A DNA stretch of 64,000 nucleotides, from the NCBI RefSeq assembly GCF_004920405.1, contig NZ_RFLV01000002.1:434001-498000 (forward strand), read 5' to 3'. The translations under genes and the position numbers were made by a program. The notes beneath the pieces were generated by a model, which saw only the letters and a program-made list of their open reading frames with translations, had not been told where the DNA came from and searched no databases. Shown here in pieces: positions 9,294 through 18,173 of this stretch. Each line of letters opens with the position of its first letter. The stretch's first letter is position 1. The DNA is from Pseudomonas leptonychotis (lineage in GTDB: Bacteria > Pseudomonadota > Gammaproteobacteria > Pseudomonadales > Pseudomonadaceae).

Positions 9294-10178
9294 ATGCCGC
9301 GCTCGACGCACGTCTCTCTGGTGGTTGTGCCGATCATCTTGCTGCTGATTGCCATGACCTCGATCCAGGGTGGTGCATCCCTGGCCAAAGGGTTGTTTCC
9401 AGCCATAGGCGCAACCGGCACCACCGCGTTGCGTCTGGGTTTGGGAGCGTTGATCCTCTGTGTATTGATGCGCCCCTGGCAGGCCAAGTTGAGCCTGAAA
9501 TCCTGCCGCTCGTTGTTGGCTTACGGTTTGTCGCTGGGCGGTATGAACCTGCTGTTCTACCTTTCGCTGAAGACCATCCCCCTGGGCATCGCCGTAGCCC
9601 TGGAGTTCACCGGCCCCTTGGGCCTAGCCCTGCTGTCATCGCGACGTTTGCTGGATTTTATTTGGATTGCCCTGGCCGTTTTCGGTCTCTGGCTGCTCCT
9701 GCCCACCGGCCAAAGCGCTGTACCGCTGGACCCTGTGGGCATGGGCCTGGCCTTAGCGGCCGGCTTGTGTTGGGCGCTGTATATCGTTTTCGGGCAAAAA
9801 GCTGGGGCCGAACACGGCAAGCAGACTGTGGCCCTGGGTACCATCGTCGCGGCTCTGCTGGTGTTCCCGATTGGCCTCTGGCAAGCCGGCGGCAGCCTCT
9901 TCGCGCCCGAACTTCTGCCCATAGCCCTGACGGTGGCAGTGCTGTCCTCGGCCCTGCCCTACAGCCTGGAAATGGTCGCCCTAACCCGCCTGCCCGCCCG
10001 CACCTTCAGCACTCTGATGAGCATGGAGCCGGCGATTGCCGCGCTCTCCGGCCTGCTGTTTCTTAGCGAGCGGCTTACCCTCACGCAGTGGCTGGCAATT
10101 AGCGCCATTATCCTGGCTTCAGCTGGAACCGCGGCAACAATCAAACCAAAAGCCAAAGCGCTTCAATTAAGGGAGTAG
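9294..10178 (+). CDS. rhtA: Threonine/homoserine exporter, EamA/DMT family
   Basis: This inner-membrane protein has 294 residues and about ten hydrophobic helices. It closely resembles E. coli RhtA in length and in segments such as TSIQGGASLAK, LGGMNLLFYLSL, PLGIAVALEFTGPL, GAEHGKQTVA and LPYSLEMVALTRLP. It would export threonine, homoserine or related amino acids. The ATG at 9294 follows CAAGGAAT. It is downstream of ppnP but separated from it by a terminator. Confidence 0.93.
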   Translation: MPRSTHVSLVVVPIILLLIAMTSIQGGASLAKGLFPAIGATGTTALRLGLGALILCVLMRPWQAKLSLKSCRSLLAYGLSLGGMNLLFYLSLKTIPLGIAVALEFTGPLGLALLSSRRLLDFIWIALAVFGLWLLLPTGQSAVPLDPVGMGLALAAGLCWALYIVFGQKAGAEHGKQTVALGTIVAALLVFPIGLWQAGGSLFAPELLPIALTVAVLSSALPYSLEMVALTRLPARTFSTLMSMEPAIAALSGLLFLSERLTLTQWLAISAIILASAGTAATIKPKAKALQLRE

Positions 10179-10199
10179 AACCAAGCGCAAACCTGTTCT

Positions 10200-10253
10200 G
10201 GTGGGACGGGCTTTAGCCATGACACTTCTAATCGCGGTTAAAGCCCACCCGGC
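10200..10253. repeat. REP-like imperfect inverted repeat between rhtA and the ABC gene
   Basis: GGGCTTTAGCC (10208-10218) pairs with GGTTAAAGCCC (10237-10247) with one mismatch, and outer GGTG/CACC bases add to the stem. The GGGCTTTA core resembles dispersed Pseudomonas intergenic repeats. It sits between convergent genes and may also act as a terminator. Confidence 0.5.
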
Positions 10254-10260
10254 CTAGCGA

Positions 10261-12039
10261 TTAATCAACGCTCTGCGCCTCGTTGCTGAACTGCAGCTCA
10301 GCCAAGCGCGCATACAGCGGATTATTAGCCACCAACTCCGCGTGCGTGCCAATCGCCGCAAGCTTGCCGTGCTCGATTACGGCAATCCGGTCAGCGCTTT
10401 TTACCGTGGCCAAACGGTGGGCAATTACCAAGGTGGTGCGACCTTGCATCAGGCGCGGCAGTGCTTGCTGTATCAGGTGTTCACTTTCCGCGTCCAGCGC
10501 GCTGGTGGCCTCATCTAGCAGCAGGATTGGTGCATCCACCAGCAGTGCGCGGGAAATCGCCAAGCGCTGACGTTGGCCTCCAGACAAGCCCAGCCCGGCA
10601 TCGCCCAAGTGGGTTTGATAGCCCTGCGGCAACTTCATGATGAACTCATGGGCATGCGCCACTTTGGCGGCCGCCTCGACTTCGTCCAGGCTGGCATCCA
10701 TACGACCGTAGCGGATGTTGTCCTCAACCGTGCCGAAGAACAGCGCCGGGTTCTGCGACACCAGGGCAAAGCTGCTGCGCAAATCGGCAGGATCGAGCTG
10801 CTGGATCGGCTGACCATCAATCAGGATGCGTCCCTCTTGCGGGTCGAAAAAGCGCAGCAGCAGATCGAACAGGGTCGACTTGCCTGCCCCGGATGTACCG
10901 ACTAGAGCCAGGGTTTGCCCCGGCGCAACCTGCAGATCAATGCCGTCGATGGCAAAACTGTCCGGGCGTGAGGGATAAGCAAAACGCAGCCCTTGCAATT
11001 CAATAGCGCCTTGCACCGGCTTGGCCAACTCCACGCCATCTGCGACCGGCGCGGTGATTTCATTGCGTGCCTGCAGCAGTTCGGCGATGCGTTCGGCAGC
11101 ACCTGCAGCGCGCTGTAGCTCACCAATTACCTCACTCAAGGTGCCAAATGCCGAGCCGACAATCAGGCTGTAGAACACGAAAGCCGCCAGCTCACCGCCG
11201 GAAATCCGCCCGGCAATCACATCCATACCACCGACCCAGAGCATCACGCCGACGGCGCCAAGCACCAGCACAATGACCACCGTAATCAGCCAGGCGCGCT
11301 GGGCAATGCGCTTGCGTGCGGTATCAAAGGCCGCTTCGGCAGACAGACCAAAGCGGCGCTTGTCCTCGGCCTGGTGGTTATAAGCCTGCACGGTCTTGAT
11401 TTGCCCGAGCACCTCACCGACATAGCTGCCAACATCGGCGACGCGATCCTGACTTTGGCGTGATAGTGCCCGCACCCGGCGGCCGAAAATCAAAATCGGC
11501 GCGACGACCAAGGGCAACGCCATCAGCACGATGCCGCTGAGCTTGGCGTTGGTCACCACCAGCAGCACGCTGCCGCCGATCAGCATGATCATATTGCGCA
11601 GCGCCATCGACAGCGATGAGCCAATCACCGATTGCAGCAACGTGGTGTCAGCAGTCAGGCGTGACTGGATTTCCGAGCTGCGGTTGCTCTCATAAAAGCC
11701 CGGATGCAGTTCGATCAGGTGGTTGAACACCCGTTTGCGGATATCCGCGACAAAGCGCTCACCGATCCACGACACCAAATAAAACCGCGTGAAGGTGCCG
11801 ATGGCCAAGGCCAATACCAGCACAAAGAACAAACCGATGGACTGCTGCAAGGCGGCCGGCGATTGCGTAGCCAAACCCTGATCGACCAACAACTTGATGC
11901 CCTGCCCCATGGACAGAGTAATGCCGGCGGTAAACATCAGCGCCAGCAAGGCGCCGAATACCCGGCCGCGATACGGCGCGATAAAACGCCAGGCCATACG
12001 CAAGGCCGTGCGCTGACGGGAAGACAGAATCGAGAGCAT
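10261..12039 (-). CDS. MsbA-like ABC exporter (fused membrane and ATPase domains)
   Basis: This is a 592-residue type IV ABC half-transporter. Residues about 15-310 hold six transmembrane helices, and about 340-580 the nucleotide-binding domain. The latter has Walker A GTSGAGKST, signature LSGGQRQRLAI, Walker B ILLLDEATSALD and the H-loop IAHRLAT. It is expected to work as a dimer exporting a lipid or drug-like substrate; the sequence does not single out lipid A. It lies 28 bases downstream of the DoxX-like gene at the end of a compact minus-strand operon. Confidence 0.93.
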   Translation of the reverse strand: MLSILSSRQRTALRMAWRFIAPYRGRVFGALLALMFTAGITLSMGQGIKLLVDQGLATQSPAALQQSIGLFFVLVLALAIGTFTRFYLVSWIGERFVADIRKRVFNHLIELHPGFYESNRSSEIQSRLTADTTLLQSVIGSSLSMALRNMIMLIGGSVLLVVTNAKLSGIVLMALPLVVAPILIFGRRVRALSRQSQDRVADVGSYVGEVLGQIKTVQAYNHQAEDKRRFGLSAEAAFDTARKRIAQRAWLITVVIVLVLGAVGVMLWVGGMDVIAGRISGGELAAFVFYSLIVGSAFGTLSEVIGELQRAAGAAERIAELLQARNEITAPVADGVELAKPVQGAIELQGLRFAYPSRPDSFAIDGIDLQVAPGQTLALVGTSGAGKSTLFDLLLRFFDPQEGRILIDGQPIQQLDPADLRSSFALVSQNPALFFGTVEDNIRYGRMDASLDEVEAAAKVAHAHEFIMKLPQGYQTHLGDAGLGLSGGQRQRLAISRALLVDAPILLLDEATSALDAESEHLIQQALPRLMQGRTTLVIAHRLATVKSADRIAVIEHGKLAAIGTHAELVANNPLYARLAELQFSNEAQSVD

Positions 12040-12067
12040 GCAGACTCGCTAGGGGCGCTAACGCCGA

Positions 12068-12460
12068 TTAGTGGTGTGGCGGCTTAGGCTCGGTCTCAAG
12101 CCGCCACACCACCCAACACAGCGCTAAAGCTGCAAGATTGGTGGACAACGGATTGAACGCCTGTAGCAGTAGATGGGGGCTCATCAGCGCCACATCAAGC
12201 AGCAGAGCAATCAATAGCGCGGCAGCCAGCAAAACCGGCCAGCGCCTGTTGCGCATAAGCAGTAAGGCCCCGAGGAAGATTTCCGCAGCGCCGGCCATCC
12301 TTGCCACCCACTCGGGCGCAGGCAAGCCATGGGCCTGAATCATCGCCAGCTCATCCGGGCTTAGCCAAAGAATTTTTGGCACCAGGCCATGCCAGATAAA
12401 CACCAGCGCTAAGGTGATACGCGCCACCCAGGCGACCTGACGCAGGCGCGGATCAGTCAT
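12068..12460 (-). CDS. DoxX-like small membrane protein
   Basis: This 130-residue protein has four predicted membrane helices (ITLALVFIWHGLVPK, MAGAAEIFLGALLLM, PVLLAAALLIALLLDV, STNLAALALCWVVW) and the architecture of the DoxX-like family. Its function is unknown. The ATG at 12460 overlaps the stop of the upstream DCC-family gene by eight bases (ATGACTGA). That coupling supports this start over a longer frame opening at 12508. Confidence 0.8.
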   Translation of the reverse strand: MTDPRLRQVAWVARITLALVFIWHGLVPKILWLSPDELAMIQAHGLPAPEWVARMAGAAEIFLGALLLMRNRRWPVLLAAALLIALLLDVALMSPHLLLQAFNPLSTNLAALALCWVVWRLETEPKPPHH

Positions 12461-12887
12461 GTAAAAAGCGTCTTTTATGATCGGCGTTCGGTAACAGACA
12501 GCTGTCATAACGACCGAACAACCGATAACGATTCAGCGCAATGCGGTCATAACACCAGTCGCGCACAGGCAGGGGGATAACCCGCAGCCACGCCATAAAC
12601 CGCCATATCCCAGGCAGTTGAGCGACGATACGCAGCACCGCATCCGAACGCACATACAACGTGCCAGCTTCGACATAACCCATGGTGTCAAATCGATCAG
12701 TGGGCAGCGCAAACCAGCGCAGCAATGCTTGACCTTCGGCGGACTGCACCGATGCCAGGCGAAATTTCTGCTGCGGGTCATGGCGAATCAGAAACTTCGC
12801 CCAGCCGTTACACAGCTTGCACACGCCGTCGAACAGCACCACCCGTTCGCCGTTCTGGATGGAGGGTGGAGGCACTTGGTCGGTCAT
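12453..12887 (-). CDS. DCC-family thiol-disulfide oxidoreductase-like protein (YuxK type)
   Basis: This 144-residue protein carries the DCC signature LFDGVCKLCNGW near the N-terminus, which includes a CxxC pair. It also has a conserved C-terminal WCYDRIALNRYRLFGR region. The family is annotated as thioredoxin-like oxidoreductase, but the substrate is unknown. The ATG at 12887 follows AGGAG by six bases; the TTG at 12893 has no suitable spacing. It is translationally coupled to the DoxX-like gene, and such DCC/DoxX pairs are common. Confidence 0.87.
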   Translation of the reverse strand: MTDQVPPPSIQNGERVVLFDGVCKLCNGWAKFLIRHDPQQKFRLASVQSAEGQALLRWFALPTDRFDTMGYVEAGTLYVRSDAVLRIVAQLPGIWRFMAWLRVIPLPVRDWCYDRIALNRYRLFGRYDSCLLPNADHKRRFLHD

Positions 12888-12911
12888 GTTCAACTCCTGC
12901 CAGCGCAGCCT

Positions 12912-13490
12912 TTAAACAACTGGAATGCGGTAGTGACCGGTGATTTTGAAGGCAAACAGGATGTCTTCTTCCTGAGTACCGCGGCCAATATTGTGCAGCA
13001 CCAGCGGCGCCCCGCTGCTTGCTTGGCGATCACTGACGATACCAATGTGAGTGAGACCGCCGCCCAGATCCCAAGTGACGATATCACCGGCGCGGTAGCT
13101 TGATGCGTCCTGACTAAGCTGCTGACTCCAACCCTGACGCTTGAACCAAGCCATTAAGTTGGGCACACGGCGATGATCGATATTGCGATCTGGCCGCTTG
13201 AGGCCCCAGCTCTTCGGGTAAGCGGAGAAATTGGCGCGCATGTCTTCATGCACCGCCTGTTGCAAATCCAGACCCTGCTGGCGCAGCGCGCGAATCACCA
13301 CATCGGTGCAGACGCCGGTACTGAGCGGCACATCGCCAAGCGGGTAGCTCAAGCGGCGATAAGCCGGGTCGTAACCCAGGGTCACGCCAACCTGACTGCG
13401 TGCATCCTGCACCAATCGCTGCACTTGGATCGGTTCGGCCACTGCCGGCAGGGCCAGCACCAGCAACATAAGTACCGTAAACAGCCTCAT
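12912..13490 (-). CDS. Exported DUF1287 protein (NlpC/P60-like fold)
   Basis: This 192-residue protein has a signal peptide (MRLFTVLMLLVLALPAVAE). Its mature region contains STGVCTDVVIRALR with a likely catalytic Cys, NIDHRRVPNL and GLTHIGIVSD with a candidate His. DUF1287 proteins resemble CHAP/NlpC-P60 amidases acting on peptidoglycan, but activity is inferred. The start at 13490 overlaps the stop of the GFA gene as ATGA. Confidence 0.84.
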   Translation of the reverse strand: MRLFTVLMLLVLALPAVAEPIQVQRLVQDARSQVGVTLGYDPAYRRLSYPLGDVPLSTGVCTDVVIRALRQQGLDLQQAVHEDMRANFSAYPKSWGLKRPDRNIDHRRVPNLMAWFKRQGWSQQLSQDASSYRAGDIVTWDLGGGLTHIGIVSDRQASSGAPLVLHNIGRGTQEEDILFAFKITGHYRIPVV

Positions 13491-13885
13491 GGTTTGAGCG
13501 CCGGATACTGTGGCAGGTCGTCGTGTATCTCCCACCAATTGGCCCGCGAAGCGGTAAACGCATGCCAGCCAGGGCGGGCTTCCAGCTCACCTTCCAAGCT
13601 GCCGGCACGAATGCGCAATACCCCGGGCAGCTTGCTAGTGCGGCTGTAGATCGGAGAGCCGCAGCCGGCGCAGAACACCCGTTGTTTGCCGGGTGAGGAC
13701 TCGTAAACCTTGAGCTGTTCGGCACCACTGAGCAGCGCAAAAGCAGATTCCTGCACTGGAATATTGGTCACGAACGCAGAGCCCTGGGCCTTACGACACT
13801 GGCTACAGTGACAGATCTGAATCGGCTCCAGCTCACCTGTAACCTGATAACGCACCGCCCCACAGAGGCAACTTCCCTGATGCAT
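13487..13885 (-). CDS. GFA-family zinc protein
   Basis: This 132-residue protein belongs to the glutathione-dependent formaldehyde-activating (GFA/CENP-V) family. Its zinc-ligand cysteines are in SCLCGAVRY, CHCSQCRKAQGS and FCAGCGSPIYS. Family members are often called S-(hydroxymethyl)glutathione synthases, but most, including this one, have no proven activity. The chosen ATG at 13885 has GAAGG upstream; a longer TTG-initiated frame overlaps the preceding gene. Confidence 0.87.
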   Translation of the reverse strand: MHQGSCLCGAVRYQVTGELEPIQICHCSQCRKAQGSAFVTNIPVQESAFALLSGAEQLKVYESSPGKQRVFCAGCGSPIYSRTSKLPGVLRIRAGSLEGELEARPGWHAFTASRANWWEIHDDLPQYPALKP

Positions 13886-13896
13886 GACACGCGCCT

Positions 13897-15012
13897 TCAA
13901 TGACCAATGGGATACAACAATTCTTCCTTATAACCGGCCCATACCCGCACCACATCAGGGAAGGCGTCATCCAACTGCACATCACCGCTATCCACCAGCA
14001 GCGGACGACCTTCCAGCGTGCCGAGCTTGCGCTTAGTAGCGACCACACGCAGATGCTCAAGGCCAATGGCGCGCAGCACCCGCGGGCTGATCTGCTGATT
14101 ACCACGACCGATAATGTGCCCCTGCCCGCCAATGGCAGTTACCAGCAGCCTCGCCGGATAGCCAGTCACCAATTCATACAGCTGCGCTTCTGTTACATCA
14201 CTGGCGAGCACCTGGCCGTTCTCGATCACATCAACGCCGAGCAAGGTGGTCGACAACCCAAGATTTTGCGCCAGACCATGCATAGTCGAGCCAGGGCCGA
14301 AGACGTAACGCACATCGGCCTCCCAACTGTCCTGCAGCCAATCAGCCAAGTCGCCCAGCACCAGCTCTTCGGACTCAACGCCGCCCTGCTTGACCTGCTG
14401 CACATAGCCGCCTTCCTGCGGCACTGTCAGCTCACCATACCAACGCGCCGTAACCCGGCCTTCACGCAGGGCGCTTTCATCAATATCGCGCACCTCGCCG
14501 CTGCTCAGGCGCACCAGGCCACCTTCGACCAAGCGCGCGGTCAGTTCACCGGCGGCGCGTGGGCTGATGGCATACACCCCGGATTGAATCTTCACCCCAG
14601 CCGGAATCCCCAGCACCGGTTGGCCTTCGCGCACGGCGGCGCAAATATCCCGCGCCGTGCCATCGCCGCCAGCAAATAGAATCAGTGCGACGCCGGCGTC
14701 TTGCAGCAATTCAACCGCCTTATGGGTATCGGCGGCGCTGCTTACGCCTGCCGGCAATGCACCCACTACGCGGTGAGCGAAACCCATTTCGGCCAGCAGG
14801 TCGGCGCCCATGGCGCCGGGAAAGGTGACAAATTCCACACGCTCGCGCAGCGCCAATAACTGTTCAAGGGCAATTTGCGTGCGCACGGACGCTTTAGCCG
14901 TAACGCCCATGGCCAAGGCCTGCTCAGCCATACCGTCGCTACCTTTGAATCCCGCCGGCCCGCCCAGACCCGCCAGCGGGTTAATAATCAGGCCAATATG
15001 CAAACGTCCCAT
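13897..15012 (-). CDS. ATP-NAD kinase family protein
   Basis: This 371-residue protein has the NAD/diacylglycerol-kinase signature FAGGDGTARD and an upstream LIINPLAGLGGP glycine-rich motif. It belongs to the large, poorly characterised ATP-NAD kinase branch (about 370 residues) that is distinct from NadK/PpnK (about 295 residues). The substrate is uncertain. The ATG at 15012 is preceded by AGAGGATTTG. It is the first gene of the minus-strand operon running down to the ABC exporter. Confidence 0.85.
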   Translation of the reverse strand: MGRLHIGLIINPLAGLGGPAGFKGSDGMAEQALAMGVTAKASVRTQIALEQLLALRERVEFVTFPGAMGADLLAEMGFAHRVVGALPAGVSSAADTHKAVELLQDAGVALILFAGGDGTARDICAAVREGQPVLGIPAGVKIQSGVYAISPRAAGELTARLVEGGLVRLSSGEVRDIDESALREGRVTARWYGELTVPQEGGYVQQVKQGGVESEELVLGDLADWLQDSWEADVRYVFGPGSTMHGLAQNLGLSTTLLGVDVIENGQVLASDVTEAQLYELVTGYPARLLVTAIGGQGHIIGRGNQQISPRVLRAIGLEHLRVVATKRKLGTLEGRPLLVDSGDVQLDDAFPDVVRVWAGYKEELLYPIGH

Positions 15013-15166
15013 CAAATCCTCTGTCGTAAATAAATAGGGCGCCCTGGCACGGTGCCTGCAGTGCTTGAACCATCCTGTGCCTTACGCCGGTTTTTTGCCG
15101 TCGCAGTTGTCACAGCGCGTTCATCTAACACTCATAAAATTGCGCTAACCGATGAGGAGACACGCC

Positions 15167-15328
15167 ATGCAAAACCAACAGCCTAATGAGAAAAAGCAGC
15201 CACAACTGCCCGTGGGTGGCTTTGTTATCGACGCTCAGGGACGTGAAATCCCGATCACCGAAGCCATGATCCAACAGGCCTGCACATCGCTTGAGCGCGC
15301 TCAGCAACAAGCAGCCAAGAACAAATAA
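15167..15328 (+). CDS. Small 53-residue protein of unknown function
   Basis: A short frame starting ATG at 15167 has a strong GAGGAG ribosome site seven bases upstream. It encodes a hydrophilic 53-residue protein with a glutamine/lysine-rich N-terminus, then LPVGGFVIDAQGREIPITE and a C-terminal helix ending in QQQAAKNK. Small proteins with a GGxVIDxxGREVPIT-like core occur near pdxB in other Pseudomonas, to my memory. It is probably a real cytoplasmic protein; the function is unknown. Confidence 0.7.
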   Translation: MQNQQPNEKKQPQLPVGGFVIDAQGREIPITEAMIQQACTSLERAQQQAAKNK

Positions 15329-15353
15329 CTACGCCAAATAACAACGCGTTGCC

Positions 15354-15371
15354 GGGTGGCGCTCGCCACCC
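15354..15371. repeat. Perfect short palindrome (REP-like)
   Basis: GGGTGGCG and CGCCACCC form an eight-pair stem with a two-base loop directly after the small gene. It could terminate transcription or be part of the neighbouring REP-like cluster; there is no T-tract. Confidence 0.6.
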
Positions 15372-15410
15372 TCCTACCTCTGTCCAGGCTACAAGCAACC
15401 CTGCCTTTCT

Positions 15411-15485
15411 GTAGGGCGGATGACGTTTTTTTTCATCCACCATTAGGCTGCGGAGGGTGGATGGATGAAACGCCCTCCACCCTAC
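15411..15485. repeat. REP-like 75-base inverted repeat
   Basis: GTAGGGCGGATGACGTTT on the left and its near-complement ending in CCCTCCACCCTAC on the right form arms of about 30 bases with a short centre. The composition is typical of dispersed Pseudomonas REP/REPIN elements mobilised by RAYT transposases. The right end abuts the 3' end of pdxB. Confidence 0.75.
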
Positions 15486-16627
15486 TCCTTCAACTTCGCA
15501 CCCAGCGCTTGCACCAGGCGAACCAACGCCGGCGCATGGCCCTTTATGCCGACTGCCAGGCCATCAATTTCTCGGCGCATCGGATAGTGCTTGCGCAAGC
15601 CATCGAAGGCCGCGCGCCGCAGGGTGCTATCACCCTGCAAACTACGGCGCAAATCCACATCGTCGCGGCGCGGGTCATATACGGCGCGGCAAATACTGGC
15701 CAGCGCCCAATCCACCGCCGCACCAGCATCCAGGCTTATCTCGCTCAGCCAAGGCGCCGGCATCAACTGCGCCAGCTCAGTACTGGGGCTAACGCCTAGA
15801 TGCTGACACAGCGCCTGATAGATCTGCGCGGTGCCGCGCAGCTTGCCGTCCAGGCTGTAGCCGGCGATATGCGGCGTGGCGATGCGGCACAAGCCGGCCA
15901 GTACAACATCCACCTGCGGCTCGCCCTCCCACACATCCAGCACCACTTGCAGGTCATTGCGCCGTGGCAACAGTTCGCGCAATGCCGCGTTATCCACCAC
16001 CGCGCCACGGCTGGCATTGATCAGCCAGCTGCCGGGTTTAAGCGCGGCCAGCCGCTCAGCGTCAAATAGGTGATGGGTGACGTGTTCGCCTAACCGTTCA
16101 AGCGGTGTATGCAGGCTGATCACATCGCACTCGTCGAGCACCTGTTGCAAGCTGACAAAATCGCCGCCCTCGGCAGCCTGACGCGGCGGGTCACACACCA
16201 ACACCCGCCACCCCAGCCCGCGCATCACCTTGATCAAGCGGCTGCCAACTTGGCCCGCGCCGACCACACCATAGGTGCGCGATGCCAGATCAACGCCCTG
16301 TTGCTCGGCCAGCACCAGCAAGCTGCCCAACACATAATCGACTACGCCACGGGCATTACAGCCCGGCGCACTGGCCCAGGTGATGCCTGTTTGCTGGAAG
16401 TAATCGAGGTCCAGATGATCGGTGCCAATGGTGCAGGTGCCGACAAATTTAATCTTCGAGCCGTGCAGCAACGCACGATCAACCTGGGTAACAGAACGCA
16501 CCAATAGCAGGTCGGCATCGGCGACAGCGGCCGCATCAATGCCCCGGCCAGGCAAGCGACGAATCTGACCAAAACCGGCAAAGAACTCATCAAGCAGGGG
16601 AATGTTTTCGTCCGCGACTATTCGCAT
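15482..16627 (-). CDS. pdxB: Erythronate-4-phosphate dehydrogenase
   Basis: This enzyme oxidises 4-phosphoerythronate in the DXP-dependent pathway to pyridoxal 5'-phosphate. The 381-residue product has the family N-terminus [16 protein letters not shown], the NAD-binding [11 protein letters not shown], the catalytic Arg in [10 protein letters not shown] and the catalytic His in [14 protein letters not shown]-terminal PdxB dimerisation domain follows after about residue 285. The ATG at 16627 begins the canonical sequence; a longer frame adds five residues without support. Its stop codon falls inside the REP-like repeat boundary. Confidence 0.97.
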   Translation of the reverse strand: MRIVADENIPLLDEFFAGFGQIRRLPGRGIDAAAVADADLLLVRSVTQVDRALLHGSKIKFVGTCTIGTDHLDLDYFQQTGITWASAPGCNARGVVDYVLGSLLVLAEQQGVDLASRTYGVVGAGQVGSRLIKVMRGLGWRVLVCDPPRQAAEGGDFVSLQQVLDECDVISLHTPLERLGEHVTHHLFDAERLAALKPGSWLINASRGAVVDNAALRELLPRRNDLQVVLDVWEGEPQVDVVLAGLCRIATPHIAGYSLDGKLRGTAQIYQALCQHLGVSPSTELAQLMPAPWLSEISLDAGAAVDWALASICRAVYDPRRDDVDLRRSLQGDSTLRRAAFDGLRKHYPMRREIDGLAVGIKGHAPALVRLVQALGAKLKE

Positions 16628-16793
16628 GGCAAGGCTCCGCAAATCAGGCCGCCATTCTAACCCTACCTGCGAAGTTGGCTAGAACACTGAGCCTCTATCG
16701 CGTGATTGCTTAAAGATGTCGTCTTTAGGATTCCTGACCTCCCCGTCAAGGCGTAGACTGCGCGGTTTCCTGACTCCCTGCTGGATGATCGTC

Positions 16794-18173
16794 ATGCTTG
16801 CCCAAACCCGCCTGCAACGCTCCCGCACTGAACTGTGCGGCCTGCTGAAGCTGGCAACACCGATCATCATCGCCCAGCTGGCCAACACCGCCATGGGCTT
16901 CGTCGACACCGTGATGGCCGGCCGAGTCAGCCCGCAGGATCTGGCCGCCGTGGCGCTGGGCAACTCGATCTGGGTGCCGGTATTTTTGCTGATGACCGGC
17001 ATCCTGCTGGCCACCACACCCAAGGTTGCCCAACGCTTCGGCGCAGGCACACACGAAGAGATCGGCCCACTGGTGCGCCAGGCACTGTGGCTGGCGCTGG
17101 CAGTCGGGGTGGGGGCGGCGGTAATACTGTGGAACGCCGAAATCGTTCTGGAATTGATGAGTGTCGATCCAGCCCTGATTGGTCCCGCCATGGGCTACTT
17201 GCGCGCCGTAGCCTGTGGCTTTCCAGCGGTCGCGCTGTACCACGTGCTGCGTTGCTACAGCGATGGCCTAGGCCATACTCGCCCAAGCATGGTGATGGGC
17301 TTACTCGGCCTGGCGCTGAATATCCCACTCAACTACATCTTCATCTACGGCAAGCTCGGCCTCCCAGCCATGGGCGGCGTGGGCTGCGGTTGGGCCACCG
17401 GGCTGGTGATGACGTTTATGTTCCTGAGCATGCTCTGGTGGGTGAAGTGGGCGCCCTTCTATAAGGCGAGCGCCATCTTCAGTCACTTCGAGTGGCCGCA
17501 GTGGCCGGTACTCAAACGCCTACTTTCGGTCGGCCTGCCGATTGGCATTTCAGTGTTTGCCGAGTCGAGCATCTTCGCCGTGATTGCCCTGTTGATCGGC
17601 GGCCTCGGTGCCACCGTGGTAGCGGGCCACCAGATCGCCCTGAACTTCAGCTCCATGGTGTTTATGATCCCCTACTCCCTGGGCATGGCCGCCACCGTGC
17701 GCGTGGGCCAGGCATTAGGTCGCGGCGAACCGCGTGAAGCACGCTTTGCCGCCGGTGTCAGCATGGCCGCCGCGCTGGGTTATGCCTGCTTTTCGGCCAG
17801 TTTGATGCTGTTGCTGCGTGAAGAAATTGCGCAGATCTACACCCCAGATACGGCCGTAATCGCGGTGGCAACAACGTTGTTGGTGTATACCGCACTATTC
17901 CAATTCTCCGATGCCATTCAAGTCACCGCCGCCGGTGCCTTGCGCGGCTATCAGGACACCCGCGTGACCATGATTCTGACCCTGTTCGCCTATTGGGGTA
18001 TCGGTCTACCAGTGGGTTACGCACTGGGGCTTACTGATTTGTTCGGCACACCTAGCGGCCCGAGCGGGCTCTGGCAAGGCTTGGTGGTGGGCCTGACCTG
18101 CGCCGGCGGCATGCTCGCCGTGCGCCTGGCCAGCAGCGCGCGCAAACGCATTCGAGTCGCTAAGATGGCCTGA
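16794..18173 (+). CDS. MATE-family multidrug efflux transporter (PmpM-like)
   Basis: This is a Na+/H+-coupled multidrug exporter with twelve hydrophobic helices, 459 residues from the chosen start. Segments such as IIIAQLANTAMGFVDTVMAGR, DLAAVALGNSIW, AESSIFAVIALLIGGLGA and VTAAGALRGYQDTRVTM closely resemble PmpM of P. aeruginosa as I remember it. In-frame starts also exist at 16785 and 16716; 16794 best fits the family N-terminus. The stop overlaps the next gene by one base (TGATG). Confidence 0.92.
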   Translation: MLAQTRLQRSRTELCGLLKLATPIIIAQLANTAMGFVDTVMAGRVSPQDLAAVALGNSIWVPVFLLMTGILLATTPKVAQRFGAGTHEEIGPLVRQALWLALAVGVGAAVILWNAEIVLELMSVDPALIGPAMGYLRAVACGFPAVALYHVLRCYSDGLGHTRPSMVMGLLGLALNIPLNYIFIYGKLGLPAMGGVGCGWATGLVMTFMFLSMLWWVKWAPFYKASAIFSHFEWPQWPVLKRLLSVGLPIGISVFAESSIFAVIALLIGGLGATVVAGHQIALNFSSMVFMIPYSLGMAATVRVGQALGRGEPREARFAAGVSMAAALGYACFSASLMLLLREEIAQIYTPDTAVIAVATTLLVYTALFQFSDAIQVTAAGALRGYQDTRVTMILTLFAYWGIGLPVGYALGLTDLFGTPSGPSGLWQGLVVGLTCAGGMLAVRLASSARKRIRVAKMA

